From positions 163,800 to 227,799 of the forward strand of contig KQ965765.1 in NCBI GenBank assembly GCA_001574975.1: a DNA stretch of 64,000 bases, read 5' to 3'. Numbering within the stretch: the first letter of the stretch is position 1; every line of letters starts with the position of its first letter. Made by a program: the position numbers and the translations under genes. The notes below the pieces were generated by a model. That model was not told the DNA's origin. It was given only the letters and a program-made list of their open reading frames with translations, and ran no database searches. The stretch comes from Gonapodya prolifera JEL478 (taxonomy: Eukaryota > Monoblepharomycota > Monoblepharidomycetes > Monoblepharidales > Gonapodyaceae). Shown piece by piece: positions 46,561 to 57,589 of this stretch.

Positions 46561-46799
46561 TTGGAAGTTTTCACTCTAGGAAGAACGTCGGGCCACTTTC
46601 TGAATGAAACCAAATCATCGGTAACAGAGCCCAGTCCAGAAAGAGCGTCGAGACAGTTTGCAGGAATTAGGAACTGCTGCGTTGAAAGTTTCTTGAATAA
46701 AGTGATACACAATTCTATATTGATGTGAGACCACACATGTTCGAAAAGTCCCCCTGCTCGAAATCTACCAACGACAGTAAACCCGCTGATGTTCCACGT

Positions 46800-48422
46800 T
46801 CATCCCAACCCGACTATTCCCCCCATACGGATGAACTCCATAGCCCACTTCTTCGCATTCTCATGTGACGACGTAATCTCATCCGGATCATCCCTGAAAA
46901 AACCAATATCTGAATCAAATAGTTCTTGTTCAACCTCTCTTGAGCTGTCGGCTGCCGGCTTCGAAACTTTGATGGAAACCCGCTCAGTAAAGCTCCGCCA
47001 CCATGGACCTGGAGCTCCACCAGATTTACCACCTCGCCTGCCCACCCCTCCATTCCCATCTTCATCGTCATCTTCACTTTCATCTGATCGGCGCCTCTTG
47101 GAAGCACGTGTATCATAAATTCGACCATAGCCCCAACGGTAGTCATCCAGCTCCCTGAGCAGCGCACTAATTGCAGCGATGCGGTCCAATTTTTGAGCGG
47201 CGATGCAAGGAGTTCGTAGCAGTTCCCCAGTTCTCGGACTGTGACGGGACAACCAAAAAAACGTCCACGAGTCAACCAAGTCCGTAAGCACAACGAACGG
47301 CTTTCCGTTCACAGATTCTTGAATGCGAGCCAGTGCCAAAAGCTCCCCGCAAGCTTGATCAATACCGGAAGCTGTCTCCCCAACTTTCTTCACCTCCAAA
47401 GCACATAGTGCTCCAGAAACAATCATGCAAGGATCGGGTGCATTAACGGCAACGAGAAGGTCTGTTGTTCCTTTCACTGAAACATCTCCAATTGTTACCG
47501 AAAGTAAAGACCGATAGTGGCTGACGTCCGATAAAGTCACATATCCCGAGGGGGGTAACCTGAGAATATTACGGAGGTGTGCCATGTACGCCTCTCGATG
47601 AGTCGAGTGGCTCTCAGTTACACTTGTCTCCCAAGGAAAGCTTGGAATACTTTTGTGCTCATCATCATCTGACGCAGGTTGCTCAGGGAACGCCATTACA
47701 ACGAAGGCGGTCTTCTTCAAGTCGAACTTGGATAAGCTCACGGATTCTTCTGCTTGCACTATAATACTGAGTTTAATGAAAATAATATGAGGTCCGCTTG
47801 TAATGGCATTTGGATCTTACCCAGACGTCGGAGTTCACTTTGGCCTTCCGCGAGCTTTTGTTGGAGTTCACTTTGGCCTTCCTGGATCTTCTCTTCGAGC
47901 TTGTGTTGGAGTTCTTCGATCCTTTGAGCTGTTTGCACTTGTGTATACATATGGCAGTGCTAGAAAACTGTATGGTCAACCTCACCTAGGGCGATCCCGG
48001 ATGAATCGGATGGCAGAGTAGGTCGTTGCGATTCTTTGACGTGAAACCATTAGGAACGTGAGGAAATTGCGCGACCTTAAGATTCTTCTTCGCAAACCCA
48101 ACATACCTCGCGGTCGACGGACAACGACATGAATGTGCTTCTTGGGAGGGGGTAGTTGGAAGTATTCGGAAATCTCGTCTAATGGCCCCATCGCGTCCGC
48201 TTCCTTTAAGGTATCTTCCGTGATGGAAGCACGTGCCGCGTACGGAACGTCGACTTTCCAGAGTTCCAGGTCGTTTGCAGCAATTTCAGACAACTTTGGT
48301 GTGAGTTTCGCCTTGATGGCTTCCTTGAGGGAGTCCACCGACGAAGACGGTGCGACGGAGACCTCGAAGGGCACGTTTTCGCCAAGCAGGAGACATGCGA
48401 GAATGATTGTGGAGGCAGCCAT
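46800..48422 (-). CDS. Crinkler (CRN)-type effector with PD-(D/E)xK-like nuclease region
   Basis: Start ATG 48422-48420. The first ~100 residues are a CRN ubiquitin-like header: a lysine-rich helix around SLKEAIKAKL, ELWKVDVPY, LKEADAMGPLDEISEYF, and a terminal HIHVVVRRP resembling the HVLVxxP border motif. Two short introns lead to a linker of 11-residue repeats likely to form a coiled coil, then a long exon (47759-46800) of about 320 residues. Within it, GTTDLLV, ALEVKK and a QACGELLALAR helix have the spacing of PD-(D/E)xK (REase-like) nucleases. The tail contains a basic RASKRRR patch and an acidic stretch. CRN proteins are nucleus-directed effectors in oomycetes and some early-diverging fungi; REase-type C-termini are an established class. 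No signal peptide is obvious. No breaks seen. The nuclease reading is from motif spacing only. Confidence 0.7.
47831..47910. repeat. 33-bp direct repeat in the Crinkler linker
   Basis: A segment beginning gagttcactttggccttcc recurs at 47831 and 47864 (33 bp, 11 codons apart), with a weaker third unit near 47900. On the coding (minus) strand it gives the peptide repeat EGQSEL with Gln/Leu-rich spacing. Confidence 0.7.
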
Positions 48423-48542
48423 ATAGGAGGGTTGGCGTGGTGAATTTAGCCGAACAAGTCTCATTCCGAATCAGTTGGACAATGAAAGGACTCCCCGTGA
48501 TTTGAGCTGCCGGTGAAATATACGCAATAGTGCTACAATAAC

Positions 48543-48977
48543 TTACATTTTTCTCCCAGCATATCTCCTCTCCTCCAAAAGCACCTAGTAAAAGCATTGT
48601 TTCTTTACCATTTTCACTGGGATTACACCTACTTTCTCTGGACGGTTGCTAAAGATCATCAAGCAGCCGTCCGGATTGACCTATTGTGAAATCTAAATTT
48701 ATAAATGTGCACCTGTGTGGTAGGATCATCGGGCCCGAATTCCCTTGTCCTGCAAGAAGCTGCAGGGAGATTCCACCCGTCAACAGCACGAACGTCCAAA
48801 GTAGGAGACAACCGACCTGGTAAGCGCACTGCGAGGTCCTCGTACTTCCCGATTCGACATTTCAGTGGGAGCTTGCCGGTGAACGTCGGTTGACAAAGGA
48901 TCGTGGCACCCTCAAAAACCCGCGCAACATCTCGAGCTTTTCCGGCGTGATTCGCAAAGACCGGAGGATCTTTTCTG
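48543..48977 (-). CDS. Unknown conserved-looking protein, 5' end unresolved
   Basis: An open exon encodes DPPVFANHAGKARDVARVFE, CQPTFTGKLPLKCRIGKYED, LAVRLPGRLSPTLDVRAVDG and FGPDDPTTQ, then through two short introns NPDGCLMIFSNRPEK and VLLEERRYAGRKM with TAA at 48545-48543. Codon quality and splice sites look real. The first exon would have to lie in the about 120 bp before the RAD16 start on the opposite strand; an ATG at 49086 is possible but does not join in frame by a simple intron. No family is recognised. It might be a remnant. Confidence 0.35.
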
Positions 48978-49100
48978 GAAATCGCTCACGTGTCTAAGTA
49001 GAAGAACGCAGCTCAGTAAGTCTCAGTGTTGTGCTACTATCTCCGATCGTCTTTTCCCTACGTGTCCGAATGATCCGAACTTTCATAATGTTAGGAACCA

Positions 49101-52100
49101 ATGTCACGGAAACGGAAAGCCACCAAAGTCTCCGATATTGAAAGCAGTAAGGATGAGCTCGTAAGACCTGATACCCCGGTCTCGTCGGTGGCTGGGAGCT
49201 CTCGTTCAGCAGGAAGATGTGATGGGAAGCGATCGCGGACCACGCCCTCGAAGGCAACCATTGTGTCTAAAACGGAAGCAGCATCTTCTCTTCCATCGCC
49301 ATCAACGATGGGGATTGATAGTGAAGAGGACGGAGACAACATTTCAGTTGAGATCGAGGTCCGCTCCGTCAGAAGAGCGAAGGGATCTGGCTCCGCCTCC
49401 AAGCAAAGTGTTCCTGAACCAGAAAGTGTTGTAAGCGTCAAAAGCTCGCCGGTTGCACCTTCATCCCGGAAGGCACCTCCCACGAAACAGGAGGAAGCAC
49501 CTAAATCAGACAGCGATTTCATGTCAGACCAACCAGCCCCGTCAAAGCGACTGCCGCGGATCAAACGGAAACCGACCGCTGTCAAACCACCCGTCGATGA
49601 CTCAGATTCTGACCTTTCCGTGCACAAGGACGTCTTCGTGTCCAGCTCGGAGGAAGAGGTTTCTAGCAAGGCGAAGTCGCGGAAAGCTGCTACTTCTCTC
49701 CCCAGAATCCGAACCCCATCCACTACCTCCAAAGCTTCGTCTGCAAAGGCTAAATCGTCTGCAAAGTCCAAGGGGAAAGCATCAAGCGTTCGTAAGGGAT
49801 CCGGTAAAGCGTCCACATCTGCCAAGCGAAAGGCTTCCTCCAAGGAGGGCGACGACAGTGATTTTGCCCTCGAGAATATTGGAAGCTCTTCTAGCTCTTC
49901 TGAGAGTGACGAAGATGTTGCTGAGGAATCAAGTGCAAAGGCGACAGATGAAGAAAATGGAGCTGCCCCAGGTTCTAGTTCAGCATCTGCGGCCAGAAAT
50001 AACCGATCAAGAGGACCGCGGCAGGTTTTGTCGCTGGAGGAGCGACTTCGGCGTCGAAAAGAGCGGGTAAGTGACAGTTACATTTCATTACCACGATTTC
50101 CTTGAAGGGCTAGCGAATTGCACCCTCATATAGAATGACAAGGAGTTTTTGCGTGTCATCGAGCACCACCCGGAGCTCAACACCACATGGGAAGGCGTTG
50201 ATCTCCAAGCACCTGTCGAGCATGACACTTCGGGTGATGTGCCATCAGTAGAACAACCCGAAGAGCTGAGAATCAAGTTATTGCCCTTTCAAAAAGATGG
50301 TGTCGCGTGCGTTGTAGACTTTTTTGCTCTGGCTGCTTCGCCGCGACTCAATGTGATTGCATCTTCGTCTACGCGTTCATTTACATTATGCCAGATGGAT
50401 GATCCACCAAGAGAACGAGACGGTATATGGTGGAGGAATTCTCGCCGATGAAATGGGTAGGTGGTTATGTTTACTTGAATCACACGTTTGCTACATCAGT
50501 TCACTCATCGTCGTCATTTTAGGTATGGGCAAAACCCTACAAGCCATCTCCCTCATCCTCAGCACCCCCGCCGAGGACGGCAAACGCCCACCCACACTCG
50601 TTCTCACTCCAACCGTCGCCCTTCTGCAATGGCAAGCCGAAATCAACCGGCACACCGCTCAAGACACGTTACGCATTTGTCTCTTCCACGGCTCCGAGCG
50701 CACGAACGACTCCAAGGAGCTTTCGGAGTATGACGTGGTACTTTCGACGTACGCGATTGTGGAGCAAGGGTTCCGAAAGGAAAGGTATGGGGTCAAGAGG
50801 AAGGGCGAGATGGTGAAGGAACCGTCGGCGTTGCATGGGGTGGATTGGTACCGTGTGATTTTGGATGAAGGTGAGTGATGTGTCGATGGTCTGCTCACTT
50901 GGAGTTTTATTGACTGTTGCACTTTTGATATTCTCGAACGAAAAGCTCACAGCATCAAAGATCGCACTTCTTCAACAGCTCGAGCAGTCTTCTCTCTCAA
51001 GGCGCAAAAGAAGTGGAGTTTGTCTGGAACACCGTTGCAAAACCGTGTCGGAGAGCTGTACGTATGCTCGCCCTTCTGAACTTTGGTGTTGCACTTTCAT
51101 TTATTGACGTTCTTTCCGGTTAGGTACTCGCTTGTTCGGTTCTTAAAATGCGACCCATAGTGAGCCATTGAACTCGCCTATCGTCCGACGGAGTCTTGTT
51201 TTCATCTCCTCTCCCCGAACAGCTCGTACTACTATTGCAAGATGTGTGATTGCAAAGTGAGAGCCAACCTCAAGCCTTGCAATATCCATCAGTCCACCTC
51301 ACACTTTCTCTCACTGTAGAGTCTCCACTGGGCCTTTAAAGACGGCAGGACCTGCGACAGCTGCGGACACAAGCCGATGAGCCACTTCAACTGGTGGAAC
51401 GCCGAGATTCTGAAACCGTAAGCTGTCCCTTCCCGCATCCCCTCACCACCACACGAGTCACACCTCACACCACCTCCACATGCCCAGCATCGTCAACTTC
51501 GGGCACGAGCACGAATCCGGCGCGCTCGCGTTCCGCAAACTGGCTCGTCTCCTGGACCGAATCATGCTTCGGCGGACAAAGACCCAAAAGGCGGCGGATC
51601 TGGGGTTGCCACCGAAAGTTGTCGTGGTGCGGAGGGATTATTTTGGTGAGGAGGAGGAGGATTTGTATAATTCGTTGGTGAGTGGGTTGGGGTGCGGGTG
51701 GCGTTGGAGCGGGTTGGGTTGATTAGGGTTTTTTCTTCTTTTAGTATGGTGATGCGAAGCGCAAGTTCGATACTTATGTCGCGGAGGATACGGTGCTGAA
51801 TCACTGTAAGTATTTCCCATGCACTTCGACATCGGGAGGCTCTCGAACCCCACTCGAATCCATCACGCTTACATACAGACGCCAACATCTTCGAACTCCT
51901 CATGAAGATGCGGCAAGCCGCAAACCACCCGGACTTGGTGACGAAGAAGGGACTTGTGGCGAGCGAAGCGGCGTAAGTTCCACTGAAGCACCAGCTGTGG
52001 AGAACAAACAATCTATCTGGCTTGAATTCTCGACAACTTGTTTCTAGGGCCAAATCGTTGGTGTGTGGCATCTGCAGCGAACCCGCCGAAGACGCCATTA

Positions 52101-53394
52101 TTTCAAAGTGCAAGCACACCTTTTGCAGGTTCGTTGAGCGCGCCGGACGGCGTAATCTCTTGCGCATGGTAACCAACATCCCCGACCGAGGCATAATAGG
52201 GAAGACGCCCGCGAATACATCGAATCCGCCGTGGAAGAAACCCCCAAATGCCCCGTCTGTTTCCGCCCCCTCACGATCGACCTCTCACAGGAAGAAGTCC
52301 TCCCGCAAGAAACGGGGTCCGCGGTGACGGTGAAGAAGTCGATTGTGAACTACCTCGACATGTCGACGTGGCGGAGCTCGACCAAGATCGAGGCGCTGGT
52401 GGAGGAGTTGACGGGGTTGAAGAGGAGGGATGCGACGGTGAAGAGTATTGTGTTTTCGCAGTTTGTGAATTTCCTTGGTGGGTGGTGATGTTGGCGAGGA
52501 GGAGGAAAGGTTTGTGTGGATTGTTAATTTGTGATTGGTGCTACCAGATCTTGTGCAGTGGCGACTCAAGCGATCTGGCTTCGAGTGCGTGAAGCTCGAC
52601 GGACGAATGAGCCCGCAGCAGCGGGATACCATTATCAACGAGGTACCTTTCTCCCTTGCATTCACTGGCGAGATCGACTCCTTGACAGACTACTCACGTT
52701 CTGCTTTCCCCGTTAGTTCATGACGAATGTAAATATCGACGTTTTCCTGATCTCGCTGAAAGCTGGCGGTATTGCGCTCAACTTGACCGAGGCGTCGCAC
52801 GTGTTTTTGATGGATCCGGTGAGGCGTTGCGTTGGAGAAATTCCGCCGACGCTTGAATGCGTTTAAATTAATGTGCTCCTTCTCCTCTTCGTTTATGGCT
52901 CACAGTGGTGGAACCCTGGTGAGCTGAGGCTTGTGTGGCACGCCGAGTGATGTTTGAAGTGCTGAGTACAAGTCCTCTTTTTGTAGCTGTCGAGGAGCAA
53001 GCGATGGACCGAGTACGTTCGTTCAAGGTCAGAGTTTTTCAATCCGTTTCTCATATCTGCTTCGATGCACAGATCCACCGTCTCGGGCAACACCGACCGA
53101 TTAAAATCACCAGGTTCGTACAACTCAACCCGGAGGCAACATCACCAAACTCTCACTAACCGACCGACACCCACAGAATCATCATCGAGAACTCGATCGA
53201 ATCACGAATCATCCAACTCCAGCAGAAGAAGAAAGCCATGTTCGACTCCACTGTCGGGTGAGTTCCGGTCGTCGCTCATTCGTCACGTCGCATGCCGTGT
53301 AATGTTTGGAAATTTTATTTGGGGGTTCAGGAAGGACATGTCTGCACTGGCGCGGCTCACGCCGGAAGACTTTGAGTTCTTGTTCGTAAATTGA
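49101..53394 (+). CDS. RAD16: RAD16-like SWI2/SNF2 DNA-dependent ATPase with RING finger
   Basis: ATG 49101 opens a Ser/Lys/Glu-rich N-terminus of about 330 residues. Many introns follow. Helicase motifs: [36 protein letters not shown] (Walker A, split by an intron), [41 protein letters not shown] (DEAH box), [19 protein letters not shown], and LMLRRTK-like [21 protein letters not shown] Rad16-type insert with CKMCDCKS and [16 protein letters not shown] lies between the halves. The RING is [20 protein letters not shown] and [11 protein letters not shown]-terminal motifs: [64 protein letters not shown], and a tail [19 protein letters not shown] before TGA. Partner of Rad7 in global-genome nucleotide excision repair. 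Intact. Confidence 0.95.
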
Positions 53395-53616
53395 GCCACC
53401 GAACCCATTCCGAACGGCATCCGTGCAAGACCATAAACAGTAGATCGCGATGGACGTATTCCGATGTACAATCAAATATTCGACGTTTTTAGACATGTCG
53501 TCTCGACTGCGTAAATCCTCAGGGACGACCACGGTCGGGCTTCATTTCTCTCGGCTTTTGCTTTCGACGCAAAAACTTTTTCCTTCACTTTCCGTTTTGT
53601 TCCCTTCCCCCCAACG

Positions 53617-54264
53617 ATGACAAGTCCCATCCCCATCCGCCCATGGACCGGCACCGGCGCGGGCGAACTCGACCTGCGCACCGTGGAAGACTTGCCCCGC
53701 GGCGTCGGGTCTGTAGAGTCGTACCGGTCTTCGGCGCCATTGGGTGGAAACGCCCATGAAGAGACAGGGAGCAGGCAGTGGCCGAGTTATTTCAGCCAGG
53801 GAGACGCGCGTGGCGCCAACGGGCTCACCGCGCCCGAATCTCGCACCGCCGGAAGCGTCGGCGGTGGCGGGTACTTCTCCGGTCTCGCATCCTCCGCCCC
53901 ACGCGACTTATGGTCCACACTCACAGGGTCCGGGAGTGTAAGCGCTCAAACCAAACGCCGTCGCCGGATGTTCGCACTCGGCGTCGCATTGGCGGTGGTG
54001 CTTGTCGTGGGCCTCGCGGCCGGAATCCCGTTGTCGAAGCGGAACCAAGCCAGCGGTACACAAGCGGATATTGCAAACGTCGCAGGAACAGGAGCGGCGG
54101 CGCAAGGTGCGCAAGTGCAAGTGCCCGCACCAGGACCAGCACCCGCGCCCGTACCGACACCTGCAGCTATTGCTGCAGAGGGCGCTCAAGTGACCGTCGC
54201 AGTGGCAAGCAGTACAGCAGCGACGACGACCACGGCGGTGCAGACGACTACGACCCGACCCGCT

Positions 54265-54299
<35 letters not shown>

Positions 54300-55384
54300 G
54301 GCGCCCCGTGAGTTTCTCGGTGTCTTACTTGATCATGTTGGTGTGTTCTCAACTGGGTTGTATTTTTAGCTCCACCACCGCCACCGCCGCCGCCGCCCCC
54401 GCCTCGTAAGTGGGCTTACTATGGGATGAATGTGAATATGACGCAACTGACCCTTGGAATGCGTTTTTGTGTTCTCGTCATTATGACTTCGTACAGCCCC
54501 TCCGCCACCACCACCCCCTCCTCCTCGTAAGTTTCAACTAATCAGTTATTATTACTGCGCTCCAGTGCTGATTAGTTCCCATCGTCAACCCACACCACTC
54601 CAGCTCCCCCGCCTCCCCCGCCCCCTCCACCGCCCCCACCCCCGGCAAGCAACGTCATCCAAGGCCGGTTGACCTACTACTACCCCAACGTAAGTCCTTA
54701 CTATCACAAAATTATTCGTGAGACGAAATCAACTCACCGCACGATTCGTTTGTAGGGTGGAGAAGGATTCTGCTGGCGACTCGGCGGTATTTCCAACGGG
54801 GAGAGGGCCATTGCACTGGTACGTTGAATTATGCCTGTAGCTTTGTATGCACTCACCTCGGGCGGTCGGCGGAGTTTTCGATACGCGCTCCGCGCTGTGT
54901 CATTCGCGCTTCGCGGAGGATCAGTCGCCTCGGGCGGACTCGTCGATACGCGCTCCGCGAGAGTATTATGCTTCGGCTTCGCGGGTCATTCGCCTCGGGG
55001 CGGGAATATGCGCTCCGCGCTAAATCATTTACGCTTCGCTCCGGTCGGACTCATTCGTTCCGTCTCACCCCCACCCCCCCAGACATACACGATGATGAAT
55101 AACGACTGGTGCGGGGTGCAAGTCTGCATCTCGTACGCACCCACGGGCCGGACCACCACCGCAGTCATCAAGGACATGTGCCCCGACGCGGTGTGCCCCT
55201 ATGGGCACATGGACACGACACCGGCCGTGTGGGACGCGTTGGGGATTCCGACGAGTATGGGGTTGGTCACGAGTGGTATTACTGTGAGTTTTGGGTGGTT
55301 GGGAGTCTGTATCGGTGGTTGTTTTGCATCGGTGTTGATGAACCCTATTCTCTCCTCACTCCTTTACAGTGGTGGCGATGCTGA
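53617..55384 (+). CDS. Stalked membrane-anchored DPBB (expansin/RlpA-like) protein, copy 1
   Basis: Start ATG 53617. About 115 residues of cytosolic N-terminus (PIRPWTGTGAGELDLRTVED) precede RRRMFALGVALAVVLVVGLA, a single membrane helix ending GIPLSKRNQ; with no cleavable signal, type II topology is expected. The ectodomain has an Ala/Val/Pro region, a Thr run, then polyproline made from separate tiny exons (36 nt at about 54370, 30 nt at about 54497, then the start of the next exon). The C-terminal domain is NVIQGRLTYYYPN, GGEGFCWRLGGISNGERAI, DWCGVQVCISYAP, TTTAVIKDMCPDAVCPYGHM, DTTPAVWDALGIP, then WWRC and TGA 55382-55384. The layout and Cys match barwin/expansin-type double-psi beta-barrels. 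Likely acts on or binds wall polysaccharide at the cell surface; activity is untested. Confidence 0.75.
54854..55060. repeat. CpG-rich tandem repeat inside an intron
   Basis: The intron before the last DPBB coding block of copy 1 contains about three degenerate units starting near 54854, 54926 and 54991 (72 and 65 bp apart), each with a CGCCTCGGGCGG-like start, a TACGCGCTCCGCG-like core and a GCTTCGCGG-like end. Copy 2 lacks this expansion; its corresponding intron is about 110 bp. Confidence 0.7.
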
Positions 55385-55761
55385 GCATCCTACCAATACG
55401 AACGCCTTTCGCGATGCGCCGACGTGCCGACGTATCGGGGGAGCCGGGCTCTCACGCGTTGCATATTCTGCACATACACTTAGACCGGGCGTTGCAAAAA
55501 AAGCCCTTCCCTTCTCCATAAAATGTTGTACCTAGATCTGCATCAATCACACTTCCCCTGCTACATTACACTTATATTTGCACTATTCAAGCCTATCCTT
55601 CGCCGGCAGTAGCCTAACTTGGCTTTTTCTCTGGGCGGGTCTCTTGGCTGCCCTCCCTGACGCCGAGTCTGCGCCACCCAGGCCAAGACTTTCCAAACCC
55701 GTCCGTTTCCTTACCCAACACACAATCCCCTCTGTACTCGCACCTATCCTCACCCGCACGC

Positions 55762-57552
55762 ATGGACTCTCCCTACAGCGTGCGTCCCTGGGGAAACTCG
55801 GCAGACTCCGAGGACATGTGCACCGTGGACGACCTTCCCCGCGGGTACGGACTGGACAAGGGCGAGTCCCCGCTGCCATCCGAGTTCGAGGGCGAGTGGG
55901 GCGACGGCGTGCAGCCCTACAACGACGAGCGCGAGAGTGCACCCCCGAGCTCTTTCAGAAAACCCGCGCCGGCTCCGTCAGTGATCGACCCCGCCGCCGC
56001 GTGGCCTGGTCGCGAGGCAACCTTCTACGGCCGAAACGAGCGTGAGCGCCCAATCGCAGGGCCATGGTGGGGCGTGTTTGGGACCATGACCAAACGCACA
56101 CGGCGGATCGTAGCTCTGGGTGCCGTGCTCGGCGTGGTGTTGGTTGTGGGACTCGCTGCGGGGATCCCCATTTCCAAACGCAACGTGGCGGTCGCTCAAA
56201 CCACGCAGGATGTCGGAAACGTCAACCTGGACGTGTCGAGGAACGCGGTCGGCAACGAGAATGCGCCCGCCGGTGTCACCACGATCGGGGTGAAGGCCCA
56301 GGGCGCGGTGGTCACCGTGAATGGCGCGGCTGCCACACCTGCTGCAGCCACGGGGTCTGGCAGTGGCACGCAAGATGCGGGCGCAGGCACTCCCGCGGGC
56401 AACCAAGACGCAACCGGTCCGGCCACGGCGGCGCCAGTGACCGTGTTTACAACCGCGGTGACCACGACCCAAACGACCACGGCGACGACGACAAAGACTA
56501 CCACGACTACGCCAAAGCCTACGACGACGACCGTGCGTGAGTATACGGGATGGGATGTGGCGGGATGGTGTGCGTGTGCATGGTGGGAACTGTTTTGATT
56601 CTTTTTTTTTTTTTTCGCTCCCTTTTTTTTTCGGTTCCGATCTGGTGCATTATGCAGCCCCGCCACCGCCTCCTCGTACGTTCTACCGCTTGATCATTCA
56701 AAATTAGTTGCATAGAGCTCACTTTCTTCCGTGTGTCTGCATACAGCACCTCCACCGCCGCCTCCACCTCCGCCACCCCGTAAGTTGATCATCGTATTCG
56801 TTTTTCATTACCAAAGTCTGAAAAATTCCATCTTTCATGCACATGCGCATCCGCATCCGCATCCCTGCATCCCTCTGGCTCACCATGCCAGCCCCGCCAC
56901 CTCCCCCTCCCCCTCCCCCCCCCCCCCCGCCCCCGCCGCCTCCAAGCCCCACGGGCGACGTGATCCAAGGCCGGTTGACCTTCTACTACCCCAACGTGAG
57001 TTTGAGTGGCGAGCCGCGAGCACTGGTGCCGTCTGTTTGAGTGTTTGGTGGCTAACAAATGTTTGGATTGGGATGGGATGGTGTAGGGCGGCGAAGGCTT
57101 CTGTTGGCAATTGGGCGGTATTTCCAATCAGGAGAGGGCCATTGCGCTGGTACGTTTGGGGCCTCTCTGTTTTCTGCTCGCACGTCGCGTTTCTCCTGCA
57201 TCACCCGACACCCTTCGTCACATTCCTACCTGCGTATCGCACCTACAACAACCCAGACCTACACAATGATGTCTCAATCCTGGTGCGGCGTTCAAGTTTG
57301 CATCTCCTACGCCCCCACGGGCATGTCCACCACCGCGGTGATCAAGGATGAGTGTCCCGACGCGATATGCTCGTATGGCCATATGGATACGACACCGGCC
57401 GTGTGGGATGCGTTGGGGATTCCGCAGAGTGTGGGGTTGGTGACTGAGGGTGTTACGGTGAGTGGGAGTGATGGGGGCAAGGAAGGGGGTGGGAGGTGTG
57501 AATTGTGCTGATCAGGTTTTTCGTTGCGTTTTCGTAGTGGTGGCGATGCTAA
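55762..57552 (+). CDS. Stalked membrane-anchored DPBB (expansin/RlpA-like) protein, copy 2
   Basis: Start ATG 55762 (MDSPYSVRPWGNSADSED), sharing the RPWG motif and VDDLPRG with copy 1. One membrane helix RRIVALGAVLGVVLVVGLAA ends GIPISKRN. The stalk has Gly/Ala/Thr-rich sequence, a Thr run (TTTTTPKPTTTT), then polyproline from mini-exons of 18 nt (about 56657) and 33 nt (about 56747) and the start of a longer exon. The C-terminal barrel mirrors copy 1: DVIQGRLTFYYPN, GGEGFCWQLGGISNQERAI, SWCGVQVCISYAP, CPDAICSYGHM, DTTPAVWDALGIP, WWRC, stop TAA 57550-57552. Intron positions match copy 1. Sits 378 bp downstream of copy 1 and in the same direction. Intact by eye. Confidence 0.75.
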
Positions 57553-57589
57553 ACCCACGCGTGCACATTCGCCAACTACCTTTGTTTTG

